64,000 nucleotides of DNA from Tepidanaerobacteraceae bacterium (GTDB lineage: Bacteria; Bacillota; Thermosediminibacteria; Thermosediminibacterales; Tepidanaerobacteraceae), in contig JANLFP010000002.1 in NCBI GenBank assembly GCA_024655905.1, positions 310,915-374,914 on the forward strand. The letters run 5' to 3'. Shown here in pieces: positions 36,390 to 45,800 of this stretch. The notes under the pieces were generated by a model that made no database searches, was not told the origin of the DNA, and saw only the letters and a list, made by a program, of their open reading frames with translations. Each line of letters starts with the position of its first letter. Positions within the stretch are counted from its first letter, which is position 1. The translations under genes were made by a program, and so were the position numbers.

Positions 36390-37223
36390 GTGGAACGAAT
36401 TAGTATTGTCACTGACAGCACAGCCGATCTCCCTCCCCAACTTTTAGCAAAGTATGACATAACCACGGTACCATTGAAAATTTATTTTGGAGATGAAGAA
36501 TACCGCGAAGGTGTGGATATAACTCCCGATGAGTTTTATCAAAAGCTCCGTTCTTCTCCGCATCATCCGAGGACTTCTCAGCCTTCGCCTGTTGAATTTG
36601 CAGCATGCTATGAAACCTTATCGCAAAAATCAGATCGCATAATTTCCATACACCTTTCGAGCAAATTAAGCGGCACATACCAGTCAGCAGTTCTGGCAAG
36701 GGACATGGTTAAAATACCGGTGGACGTAGTAGATTCAAAAGGGGCCTCCATGATGATTGGTTTTGCAGTACTGGAAGCTGCGAAAGCAGCAAAAGAAGGC
36801 ATTAATCGGGAGGGCATACTGGAAAAAATATTCGATGTAGTTAGCAGTTTGAGAGTTTACTTTGTGGTAGACACTCTTGATTGGCTTCAGAGAGGGGGAC
36901 GCATTGGCAAGGCTTCGGCTTTTCTGGGAAACCTTCTGAATATAAAGCCCATGCTTACAATAAGCGATGGTCTGGTGACACCGGTGGAAAAAATCCGTGG
37001 CAAGAGCAGGGTGATGGATAAACTTTTGGAAAAAGTATCAGCAGATACAAACAAAGGTCCTTATACGGGAACGGTATTGCATGCTGGCTGCATGGCCGAG
37101 GCTGAAAGATATAAAGAAGTACTTGAAAAACATTTTGATTTCAAGGAATTGACCATTTCAGCGATTGGAGCTGTCATTGGGACATATACCGGTCCTGGGA
37201 CCATTGGAATTATTTATTTTTAG
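36390..37223 (+). CDS. DegV family fatty-acid-binding protein (FakB-type)
   Basis: DegV/FakB proteins hold a fatty acid and present it to the kinase FakA. The 277-residue protein has IVTDSTADLPPQL near 5-17, REGVDITPDEFYQKLRSS, TSQPSPVEF near 59, IHLSSKLSGTYQSA near 87 and GYTGPGTIGIIYF-like end. GTG 36390 follows TTAGGAGGTATATT. It is inserted in the fab operon between fabH and fabK, which supports a lipid role. The kinase partner would be FakA at 20.2 kb. Bound fatty acid type is unknown. Confidence 0.85.
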   Translation: MERISIVTDSTADLPPQLLAKYDITTVPLKIYFGDEEYREGVDITPDEFYQKLRSSPHHPRTSQPSPVEFAACYETLSQKSDRIISIHLSSKLSGTYQSAVLARDMVKIPVDVVDSKGASMMIGFAVLEAAKAAKEGINREGILEKIFDVVSSLRVYFVVDTLDWLQRGGRIGKASAFLGNLLNIKPMLTISDGLVTPVEKIRGKSRVMDKLLEKVSADTNKGPYTGTVLHAGCMAEAERYKEVLEKHFDFKELTISAIGAVIGTYTGPGTIGIIYF

Positions 37224-37233
37224 GAGGATTCAT

Positions 37234-38184
37234 ATGTTTCATACTGAAATCTGTGACCTTCTTGGAATAAAATATCCCATAATCCAGGGAGGAATGGCAT
37301 GGGTCGCTACCGCAGAGCTTGCCGCTGCAGTATCAAACGGCGGAGGACTCGGCATTATCGGTGCCGGAAACGCTCCGGCCGATATGGTCAGAGACCAGAT
37401 AAGGAAAGCTAAGTCCCTTACAGATAAACCTTTTGGTGTAAATATTTATTTTATGTCACCATTTGTTGATGATGTAATGAAAGTTGTAATAGAAGAAAAG
37501 GTTGCCGTTGTAACTACGGGCGCCGGCAATCCGGGAAAGTACATACCCTGCCTGAAAGAAGCTGGAATAAAAGTGATCCCTGTAATAGCTTCTGTAGCAT
37601 TGGCTCAAAGACTTGAAAAAACGGGAGTAGACGCCTTGATAGCAGAGGGAATGGAATGCGGAGGCCACATTGGGGAGATTACCACCATGGCTCTTGTCCC
37701 TCAGATTGTGGATGCAGTAGAGATTCCCGTAATAGCTGCTGGAGGGATTGCCGACGGTAGAGGCTTCATAGCCGCACTTTCTCTGGGAGCTGAAGGAGTC
37801 CAGATGGGTACCAGGTTTGTATGCGCCAAGGAATGTACGGTACACGACAATTATAAAAAAGCCATAATTAAAGCAAAAGATAGAAGTACGGTAGTAACGG
37901 GGAAACCAACAGGACATCCGGTGAGAGTATTGAAAAACAAATTATCCCATCAATTCGAAATTCTTGAAAGCCGTGGAGCGGATATAAAAGAGCTCGAAGC
38001 GCTTGGAACGGGGAGGTTGAGAGCCGCAGTTGTAGAAGGTGATGTAGATAACGGTTCTGTCATGGCGGGTCAAATTGCTGGCATGATAACCGATATCAAA
38101 CCTGCCGCCGAAATTATAGAGGATTTGATAAACGAAGCAAAACAGGTCTTGAACAGTATTTTTAACAGACATGAGTGGAGGTAA
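37234..38184 (+). CDS. fabK: FMN-dependent enoyl-ACP reductase II
   Basis: FabK reduces trans-2-enoyl-ACP in each elongation cycle using FMN and NAD(P)H, replacing FabI. The 316-residue TIM-barrel protein has YPIIQGGMAWVATAELAAAV near 15, GGLGIIGAGNAP near 38, EGMECGGHIGEITTMALVPQ near 141 and PVIAAGGIADGRGFIAALSLGAEGVQMGT with phosphate-binding loop near 170. ATG 37234 follows TAGGAGGATT. A nitronate monooxygenase would look similar, but the fab operon decides for FabK. Confidence 0.93.
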   Translation: MFHTEICDLLGIKYPIIQGGMAWVATAELAAAVSNGGGLGIIGAGNAPADMVRDQIRKAKSLTDKPFGVNIYFMSPFVDDVMKVVIEEKVAVVTTGAGNPGKYIPCLKEAGIKVIPVIASVALAQRLEKTGVDALIAEGMECGGHIGEITTMALVPQIVDAVEIPVIAAGGIADGRGFIAALSLGAEGVQMGTRFVCAKECTVHDNYKKAIIKAKDRSTVVTGKPTGHPVRVLKNKLSHQFEILESRGADIKELEALGTGRLRAAVVEGDVDNGSVMAGQIAGMITDIKPAAEIIEDLINEAKQVLNSIFNRHEWR

Positions 38185-38189
38185 TGCCG

Positions 38190-39131
38190 ATGGCGAAAAT
38201 AGCATTTTTGTTTTCAGGCCAAGGCTCTCAATATGTGGGGATGGGCAAAGACTTGTACGACAATTTCACTGTGGCAAGAAGAGTGTTTGAACAGGCGGAT
38301 GATTCATTGAATTTCAGCATTTCGAATATATGTTTTGAAGGCCCGGAAGACAAATTGAAGGAAACGGCTTATACCCAGCCTGCTATATTAACTCATAGCG
38401 TGGCCTGTTTCTCCATATTAAGGGAGGAAGGAATTTTCCCTGATGTTGTTGCAGGTCTGAGCCTTGGAGAGTATTCGGCCTTGGTGGCGGCTGAATCTAT
38501 AAGTTTTAGCCAGGCTGTTCCGCTGGTCCAGAAACGAGGAAAATATATGCAGGAGGCTGTGCCGCTTGGTCGAGGCACTATGGCAGCTATACTGGGGCTT
38601 GATAAAGAGACAGTTATCCGAATATGCCAGCAGGCTTCCGAAGTAGGCAAAGTAGAGCCAGCAAACTTCAACTGCCCCGGCCAGATTGTGATATCAGGCG
38701 AAGTTAAAGCCGTGGATAAAGCTGTGGAGATCGCAAAAATTGAAGGGGCAAGGAAAGCGATGATTTTGGCAGTGAGTGCGCCGTTTCACTGCAGTCTGCT
38801 GAAACCGGCTGGGGAAAAGCTTGCAAAAGAATTGGATAATATTGAATTAAAAGATACGAAGATTCCTGTAGTTTCCAATGTCAATGCAGAATTTGCCCAA
38901 AAAGCTGCGGATATTAAAATGCTTCTGATAAAACAGGTAAGCTCACCGGTGCTTTGGGAAGACAGTATAAGAAAAATGATAGAAAACGGAGTGGACACTT
39001 TTGTGGAAGTCGGGCCGGGCAAAGCACTTACGGGTTTTGTAAAAAAAGTGGATAAAAACTTAATTACCTTAAACGTGGAAGATGCTGAATCGCTTAAAAA
39101 TACTTTGAAATATTTTGGGGGTAGGGATTAA
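38190..39131 (+). CDS. fabD: malonyl-CoA:ACP transacylase
   Basis: It loads malonyl groups from CoA onto ACP. The 313-residue protein has FLFSGQGSQYVGMGKDLY near 6, the nucleophile GLSLGEYSALVAA near 89-101, and catalytic His in SAPFHCSLLKPA near 200. ATG 38190 lies 8 bases after GGAGG; ATG 38184 is too close. It overlaps fabG, whose ATG uses the last base of the fabD stop. Confidence 0.96.
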   Translation: MAKIAFLFSGQGSQYVGMGKDLYDNFTVARRVFEQADDSLNFSISNICFEGPEDKLKETAYTQPAILTHSVACFSILREEGIFPDVVAGLSLGEYSALVAAESISFSQAVPLVQKRGKYMQEAVPLGRGTMAAILGLDKETVIRICQQASEVGKVEPANFNCPGQIVISGEVKAVDKAVEIAKIEGARKAMILAVSAPFHCSLLKPAGEKLAKELDNIELKDTKIPVVSNVNAEFAQKAADIKMLLIKQVSSPVLWEDSIRKMIENGVDTFVEVGPGKALTGFVKKVDKNLITLNVEDAESLKNTLKYFGGRD

Positions 39132-39871
39132 TGGAGCTTGACGGCAAGGTATGTGTTGTCACAGGAGGATCCCGTGGCATAGGTCGCAGTATTTGCTTAG
39201 AAATGGCTAAAGCCGGAGCTGCTGTAGTGGTTAATTACTGTTCCAATGAAAATGCTGCAATGGATGTTGCATCGGAAATTGAGAGATTTGGACACCCCTC
39301 TCTGGCTTACAAAGCTGATATTGCCGATTTTGCACAGGCACAACGGATGATGGAAGATGTTCATAAAAAATTCGGGCGTATAGATATACTCGTAAACAAT
39401 GCCGGTATTGCCAGGGATATGCTTTTGCTTATAATGAGCGAAAAAGACTGGGGCGATGTTATTGCGACAAATCTGACGGGAATTTATAACACCACAAAGA
39501 ATGTCGCAAGATATATGATAAAACAAAGATGGGGAAGAATTATAAATATATCATCCGTTGTGGGGATATATGGAAATGCCGGCCAGGCAAATTATGCAGC
39601 TGCAAAAGCTGGAATTATAGGTTTTACTAAGGCTTTGGCGAAAGAACTGGGAAGCAGAGGCATTACAGTTAATGCCATTGCGCCAGGATTTATAAAGACC
39701 GATATGACTTCTCCCATAATAGAGAAAAACGCAGCAATAGAAGAAAAAATCCCCCTCAGGAGGCTTGGAACCCCTGAAGATGTGGCTTATATGGCGGTGT
39801 TTCTGGCATCTGCCAGAGCAGATTATATTACCGGTCAAATAATAGGTATTGACGGAGGGTTTACTTTATAA
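39131..39871 (+). CDS. fabG: 3-oxoacyl-ACP reductase
   Basis: FabG reduces 3-oxoacyl-ACP with NADPH. The 246-residue short-chain dehydrogenase has the cofactor loop VTGGSRGIGRSI near 10-21, NNAGIARD near 89, Ser in INISSVVG near 138, and YAAAKAGIIGFTKALAKEL with Tyr and Lys near 152-156. The end IIGIDGGFTL is complete. It overlaps the fabD stop by 1 base. Confidence 0.96.
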   Translation: MELDGKVCVVTGGSRGIGRSICLEMAKAGAAVVVNYCSNENAAMDVASEIERFGHPSLAYKADIADFAQAQRMMEDVHKKFGRIDILVNNAGIARDMLLLIMSEKDWGDVIATNLTGIYNTTKNVARYMIKQRWGRIINISSVVGIYGNAGQANYAAAKAGIIGFTKALAKELGSRGITVNAIAPGFIKTDMTSPIIEKNAAIEEKIPLRRLGTPEDVAYMAVFLASARADYITGQIIGIDGGFTL

Positions 39872-39940
39872 TATCTTTAAAATGGAATAAAATATATAAA
39901 AGTAATCATAATATGCTACTGAAGAAGGGGGGTGAAGAAA

Positions 39941-40174
39941 GTGGAAGTGCTGGATAGAATAAAGAAAATAATAGCCGAACAGTTGGGCATTGATGAGGAT
40001 GATGTGGTACCGGAAGCTTCTTTCATCGATGATCTTGGAGCAGATTCCCTTGATATAGTAGAGCTTATAATGGCTTTTGAAGAGGAATTTGATTTAGAAA
40101 TCCCCGATGAAGAAGCTGAAAAGATAAAGACAGTTCAAAATGCGATTGATTACATAAAAAATCATACCGCATAA
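39941..40174 (+). CDS. acpP: acyl carrier protein
   Basis: ACP carries growing acyl chains on a phosphopantetheine arm. The 77-residue acidic protein has the attachment Ser in [20 protein letters not shown] near 38. GTG 39941 lies 8 bases after GGGGGG, whereas the in-frame GTG 39932 abuts that site. A hairpin follows the gene inside the operon. Confidence 0.96.
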   Translation: MEVLDRIKKIIAEQLGIDEDDVVPEASFIDDLGADSLDIVELIMAFEEEFDLEIPDEEAEKIKTVQNAIDYIKNHTA

Positions 40175-40179
40175 CCTCA

Positions 40180-40206
40180 AAAGTCCCGTATTTTACGGGA
40201 CTTTAC
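40180..40206 (+). terminator. hairpin between acpP and fabF, weak terminator or processing site
   Basis: AAAGTCCCGTA (40180-40190) and TACGGGACTTT (40194-40204) form an 11-bp stem with loop TTT. The T tract after it is poor (ACTTTAG), so partial termination or mRNA protection favouring high acpP output is likely. Confidence 0.6.
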
Positions 40207-40268
40207 TTTAGAATGTAATGGAGCGCCGCTCCTTAAATCATAGATATTTTAATTTCAGGAGGAAGCTT

Positions 40269-41516
40269 ATGGAGAAGAAACGCGTGGTTGTGACAGGGAT
40301 AGGGGTAATTTCGCCTGTAGGCACAGGGAAAGAAAAATTTTGGGATTCCCTTATTCGAGGGAAATCAGGCATAGATTTAATTTCAAGGTTTGCATGCGAT
40401 GAGTTTCCCACAAAAATAGCCGGAGAAGTAAAGGATTTCAACCCTGAAGATTTCATCGAGAAAAAAGAACTAAAGAGGCTGGATCGATTTACTCAATTTG
40501 CGATAGCTGCTGCAAGCATGGCTCTTGAAGATTCAAATCTTAATCTATCATCTATTGACAAAGACAGGGCAGGCGTCGTAATGGGCTCGGGGATAGGAGG
40601 GAGTGAAACATGGGAAGAGCAGCACTGCACCTTATTGGAAAAAGGCCCCAAAAGAATCAGCCCTTTTTTTATCCCCATGATGATTGCAAATATGGCTTCT
40701 GGCCAGGTATCCATGCAATTTAACCTGAAAGGCCCTAATTTTACAGTAGTTACTGCCTGCGCTTCCGGTACCAACGCTATAGGTGAAGCCTTCCGGATTC
40801 TGCAGAGAAATGATGCGGATATTATGTTAGCGGGAGGGACTGAAGCACCTATTACTCCGCTTTCGCTGGCCGGATTTTCATCGATGAAAGCTCTTTCTAC
40901 CCGCAACGATGAGCCTTGCAGGGCGAGCCGGCCTTTCGACAGAGACCGCGACGGTTTTGTAATGGCGGAAGGCGCCGGGGTATTGATACTGGAGACATTA
41001 GAGCATGCTTTGAAAAGAAAAGCGCGGATTTACGCCGAAGTCATCGGGTATGGTTCCACTGCCGATGCATATCATCTGACTCAACCTGCACCAGAAGGAG
41101 AAGGAGCTGCCAGAGCCATGAAAGCAGCTATTGCAGATGCCGGGATAAAACCCCAACAGGTTGATTATATAAATGCTCACGGAACTTCCACTCCATTAAA
41201 CGACAAGTTTGAGACACTGGCGATAAAAAATACATTCGGTGAACATGCTTATAATCTCGCTATAAGCTCCACGAAATCCATGACCGGGCATCTCCTCGGA
41301 GCAGCGGGAGCAGTGGAACTGATAGCAACAGTATTGACCGCTGTATATGATGAGATTCCGCCTACAATAAATTATGATTGCGCTGACCCGGAATGCGATC
41401 TTAATTATGTGCCAAACAAATCACTTGCAAAAGCCGTAAATATCGCACTATCAAATTCAATGGGTTTTGGGGGCCACAATGCCTGCGTGATTGTGAAAAA
41501 ATATAAAGAGGAATAG
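40269..41516 (+). CDS. fabF: 3-oxoacyl-ACP synthase II
   Basis: FabF elongates acyl-ACP with malonyl-ACP. The 415-residue protein has the triad Cys in [13 protein letters not shown] near 164, His in [14 protein letters not shown] near 304 and His in [17 protein letters not shown] near 341. ATG 40269 follows CAGGAGGAAGCTT. No fabZ or accBCDA genes follow in this window, so dehydration and malonyl-CoA supply are encoded elsewhere. Confidence 0.96.
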   Translation: MEKKRVVVTGIGVISPVGTGKEKFWDSLIRGKSGIDLISRFACDEFPTKIAGEVKDFNPEDFIEKKELKRLDRFTQFAIAAASMALEDSNLNLSSIDKDRAGVVMGSGIGGSETWEEQHCTLLEKGPKRISPFFIPMMIANMASGQVSMQFNLKGPNFTVVTACASGTNAIGEAFRILQRNDADIMLAGGTEAPITPLSLAGFSSMKALSTRNDEPCRASRPFDRDRDGFVMAEGAGVLILETLEHALKRKARIYAEVIGYGSTADAYHLTQPAPEGEGAARAMKAAIADAGIKPQQVDYINAHGTSTPLNDKFETLAIKNTFGEHAYNLAISSTKSMTGHLLGAAGAVELIATVLTAVYDEIPPTINYDCADPECDLNYVPNKSLAKAVNIALSNSMGFGGHNACVIVKKYKEE

Positions 41517-41523
41517 ATTTTAT

Positions 41524-42234
41524 ATGCGCATGGATTCAAAAAGGCTAAGTGAATTAAACAGATTGCAGGAAAAAATAGGAATTTATTTCAATGATATTCA
41601 AATATTAAACAATGCTTTTATACATCCCTCTTATACAAATGAGCAAAATTTTATAGTTTTAGAAAACAATCAGAGACTGGAATTTCTAGGGGATGCTGTG
41701 TTGGAGCTTGCAGTCAGCCACTATCTTTACGAAAAATATCCCGGGATGAGCGAAGGTCAAATGACAAAGGTCAGAGCATATACGGTGTGCGAGCAAAGTC
41801 TTGCTCAGGCATCCAGGAACATGTCACTGATGGATTTTCTCGTTCTTGGGAAGGGTGAAGAAAATTCGGGCGGTCGTGAGAAACCGTCCATTTTGGCGGA
41901 TACTTTTGAATCGCTGGTGGGTGCTATATATCTTGATAAAAATTTGGAAACTGCGAGAAATTTTATTATATGCAACCTCAAAGACACCATACTGAGAGCA
42001 GCGGAAGGCGAAGAAGCACTCGATTACAAGACAATCCTTCAAGAAACGCTGCAAAAAACTTCTCCCGATAGAATTTGCTATACGGTAATAAAAGAGGAAG
42101 GTCCGGATCATGCAAAAGTTTTTCATGTAGCAGTAATATGGAAAGGAGAAATCCTGGGACAAGGCTCCGGAAAAAGCAAAAAGGAAGCGGAACAACTTGC
42201 AGCAAAGCAGGCGCTGGACCGTATGAAAATATAA
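41524..42234 (+). CDS. rnc: ribonuclease III
   Basis: It cleaves double-stranded RNA, including rRNA precursors and the SRP RNA precursor. The 236-residue protein has the signature NQRLEFLGDAVLELAVSHYL near 55-74 with catalytic Glu and Asp. DTFESLVGAIYLD lies near 127, and a C-terminal double-stranded RNA-binding domain ends GQGSGKSKKEAEQLAAKQAL. ATG 41524 or ATG 41530 may be used. It closes the fab operon as in other Firmicutes. Confidence 0.96.
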   Translation: MRMDSKRLSELNRLQEKIGIYFNDIQILNNAFIHPSYTNEQNFIVLENNQRLEFLGDAVLELAVSHYLYEKYPGMSEGQMTKVRAYTVCEQSLAQASRNMSLMDFLVLGKGEENSGGREKPSILADTFESLVGAIYLDKNLETARNFIICNLKDTILRAAEGEEALDYKTILQETLQKTSPDRICYTVIKEEGPDHAKVFHVAVIWKGEILGQGSGKSKKEAEQLAAKQALDRMKI

Positions 42235-42245
42235 TATTTAAAAAA

Positions 42246-42272
42246 GAAGGAATTTTGTTTCCCCTATAGAAT
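42246..42272 (+). promoter_or_regulatory. spoVS: sigma-H promoter of spoVS
   Basis: GAAGGAATT at 42246-42254 fits the sigma-H -35 pattern RnAGGAwWW. ATAGAAT at 42266-42272 fits the -10 pattern RnnGAAT, with 11 bases between. In B. subtilis spoVS is a sigma-H gene. Confidence 0.75.
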
Positions 42273-42325
42273 ATATAATTTATATAATTCATGAACTAAT
42301 TTATACTTTAAGGGGGATTTGTTGA

Positions 42326-42586
42326 ATGGAAGTACTAAAGGTATCAGCTCAATCAAAACCCAAATCTGTGGCAGGTGCTCTGGCAGCCGTCTTAAGGGAA
42401 AAAGGCGTGGCCGAACTTCAGGCGGTGGGTGCCGGGGCCGTAAATCAAGCGGTTAAAGCGATTGCAATAACAAGAGGCTTCGTAGCTCCCAATGGCATCG
42501 ATCTGGTTACCGTTCCTGCTTTTGCGGAAATTGACATCGATGGAGAAGAAAGGACTGCTATAAAATTTATTGTTGAACCCCGATAA
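42326..42586 (+). CDS. spoVS: stage V sporulation protein S
   Basis: SpoVS is a small Alba-like dimer needed at stage V in Bacillus; it influences septation and coat assembly. The 86-residue product matches the nearly invariant family: VSAQSKPKSVAGALAAVLRE, QAVGAGAVNQAVKAIAITRGF and IDIDGEERTAIKFIVEPR. ATG 42326 follows AAGGGGGATTTG. It has its own sigma-H promoter and terminator, between rnc and smc. Confidence 0.96.
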   Translation: MEVLKVSAQSKPKSVAGALAAVLREKGVAELQAVGAGAVNQAVKAIAITRGFVAPNGIDLVTVPAFAEIDIDGEERTAIKFIVEPR

Positions 42587-42608
42587 TATTTAATATTATA
42601 TGGATTTC

Positions 42609-42646
42609 ATACCTGCCCTCACATATAAGGGGGCAGGTATTTTTGT
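42609..42646 (+). terminator. intrinsic terminator of spoVS
   Basis: ATACCTGCCC (42609-42618) pairs with GGGCAGGTAT (42631-42640), followed by TTTTTG. Confidence 0.85.
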
Positions 42647-42891
42647 ATAATGAAATTACTTGCAAAGCAGGTAATTGAAAAAACATGAATCTATTAGTAG
42701 AAATAAGAAAATACCTTTGCTAGAATAGATGCAGGCCCTCGAACATTACGTCAGATCGCAAATGCATAGTAAATAGCGAAAACTGCCCGCTGGAAACCTA
42801 ATAAAATTGAGCTTTCATATTAACCCCCATATACAAAAAGATTTTTGTTTTGAGCGATATGTGGTAGAATTTATTAGTTGGAGGGATGTCT

Positions 42892-45800
42892 TTGTATTTA
42901 AAAAGAGTTGAACTGCATGGATTCAAATCTTTTGCTGATAGAATCGAGATAGAATTTGGGCCTGGCATTAACGCCATTGTAGGTCCAAATGGAAGCGGAA
43001 AAAGCAATATAACAGATGCCATAAGATGGGTGCTTGGAGAACAGAGCATGAGGAATATAAGGGGTACTAAACTGGAAGATGTGATTTTTGCTGGAAGCAA
43101 TTCAAAAAAACCCATGGGCATGGCAGAGGTTTCTATAACGTTGGACAATTCCGATAAACTATTGCCGCTGGAATATTCCGAGATTTGTTTTACCCGGCGG
43201 GTGTTCCGTTCAGGAGACAGCGAGTTTTATTTGAATAAAATTCCTTGCAGGTTGAAGGATATTCAGGAGATTTTAATGGACACCGGAATCGGCAAGGATG
43301 GTTATTCAATAATTGGGCAGGGCCAGGTGGATGAGATACTGACAGGCCATCCCGATGACAGAAGGATAATATTTGAGGAAACTGCAGGTATAATGAAGCA
43401 TAAATCAAGAAAGAGGGAGGCAGAAAAGCGCCTGGAGGAAACAGTAAACAATATGGCAAGGATAGATGACGTTATGGCAGAGATTCAAAATCAGATGGAG
43501 CCTTTAAAAATACAGAAGGAAAAAGCTCTGAATTACAAGAGCCTTTCTGAACAATTAAAGCAGCTCGATATCAATCTGCTGCTTGCTGAAATATCTAGGA
43601 TTGAAAAAAAATTGTCACATGTTAGAAAAAGCTTTGAGGAAAATCGTTCTTGTTTACAAGAAATTATTGATGAAAGAAATCTGTTGCGTGAAAAGATTGC
43701 CAGGGATGTGGCAGAGCTCGAGAGTCATGAGAGCGATTATGCTAAATTGCATGAGAGAGCGTATGATGCAGCTTCGAAGAAGAAAAATATGGAGAAGGAT
43801 TTGCTTTGGATGAAGGAGGAAGAAAAAAGGCTTTGCATTGAACGCCAGGAGTTGAACGACAATAAGGAACATTTACAGCAGAAGATATACGAATCAAAAG
43901 ATATGCTTGCTCAGAAAACAAAACTTCTTGAGCAGAAAATAAAAGAAATAAACAGTTTAGAACTAAAAATAACGGAATATGAAAAAGAACTTGCCGGAAA
44001 AGATGAATTGATCAAGCAGAAAGAGAGCCAGATTGAAAATCTGAAGGGCGACGTTATTGACCTGTTGAATTTTGCCTCGGAAAAAAGGAACAGGATGACC
44101 AGTCTATTGTCCATGAAAACAAGTCTGGAAAACCGTTTAAAACAGATCGAAAATGATAGGCGTATATTGAGAGATTCGAACAATGCTACAGCACAAGAAA
44201 TCATAAAAATCAAGGACCGCATGCAGGAACTGGCTTTTCTGTGCAAACATTACCAAGAACAGATTAAAGATACTGAGGAAGATATGCAAAAATTTAGTTT
44301 GATGCTCGAAGAGAAAAAAGCCTTCGGAATTAAAAAAGGCGAGGAATTATCAGCTCTTGTTTCAAGGCACAAAGCTCTAAAAGAGGTAACCGAGAGTTTT
44401 GAGGGTTATCAATTTGGCGTGCGAAACCTACTGTCATCATTAAAAAATAAGAAGTTGAACTTGGAGGGAATCCATGGCGCGCTGGCGGATATAATTTCAG
44501 TTGAAAAAACTTATGAGGTTGCCATAGAAACCGCCCTTGGAGGCGCTCTTCAGAACATTGTTTGCGATACAGATGAAGATGCTAAACTGGCTATAGAGTA
44601 TTTAAAAAGATACGATCTCGGCAGGGTGACCTTTTTGCCTCTAAATACTGTCAGACCCAGATTCATTGAAGATAAAGAAGCTATCTATTTATCGATGAAA
44701 GGCTGCATCGGAACGGCTAATCATCTGACGTCCTGCGAAAAAAAGTTTCTGCCGATAATTAACAATTTGTTGGGAAGAGTAATTGTAGCAGACAAACTTG
44801 ATAATGCTCTGGTTATAGCCAAAAAAAGCGGTTTCAACTTAAAAATAGTTACTCTAGATGGCGAGTTGATAAATCCTGGAGGTTCCATTACTGGGGGAAG
44901 CTCAAAAAAAACAAATTATATCCTGTCGAGGAAAAGAGAAATCCAAGAGTTTGAATATAGCATAGAAAAATTAAAAGGAGAAATTGCTGTCATTAGGCAG
45001 GAGTGTTCCGATATTGAAGAAAAATATCATGAATCCTTGAAACGAATGGATTTTTTAAAGGATAATCTATTTAACGCCAAATCCGAACTGGCCGCAATGG
45101 AAAGAGAATTAAAAGAAAAACAAGCGACTCTTGGAGAAAGGGAACGAAAAGATGAACAGCTTGAATCTGAAATTAAAGACATTAAAATTCAGAATTCGGA
45201 AATCGATGTGCAGGTGGCTTCGCTTCAGCAGGAAATGGGGAGCATTGATATAAAAAATAATTCAAGTCAGTCAATGGTAAAAGATCTGCAGCAGCAATTA
45301 TCAATGGAAAGGTTGAATAGAGAAAAACTGATGGAAAGCATAATGCAGTTGAAGGTAAACCTTGCTTCCCAAAAACAGGAAGAAATAAATATGGAGCAAA
45401 ATATAAAAGACATTGAGAAGGATATTCAGATATGGTCAAAAGAGCTAAAATCTTTGCAAGATAAATCCGTTCAAAATGAGCAATCCCTCGATAGAGCAAA
45501 ACAAGAAATTTTGAATATTGCTGAGCAGATGGAAAGCTTTATAAAACTCGAAGAGGATATAATGTCAAAAACAGGCGAAATAAAACAACGAATAGAATCA
45601 ATGAAGAAATCTTTGGAAGAAAACCGGGCAAAACTCAACTTTCTCGAAGAAGAAAAACAAAAATTAGAGATAAGACTCCAGGAATTAAGAGTGGATGAAA
45701 CGGCCTTGAGAATGGAATTAGATCAGCTTGGAGAAAAGTTGATGGAAAGATATTCTCTGAGCATAGAACAAGCTATGGATTATAAGAATGATATGGGAAG

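Noticed and set aside
42842..42870. Strong promoter for smc
   Set aside because: Only the -10 (TAGAAT) is reasonable. The -35 at the 17-base spacing is TTTTTG, so it was kept as a remark in the smc entry only.
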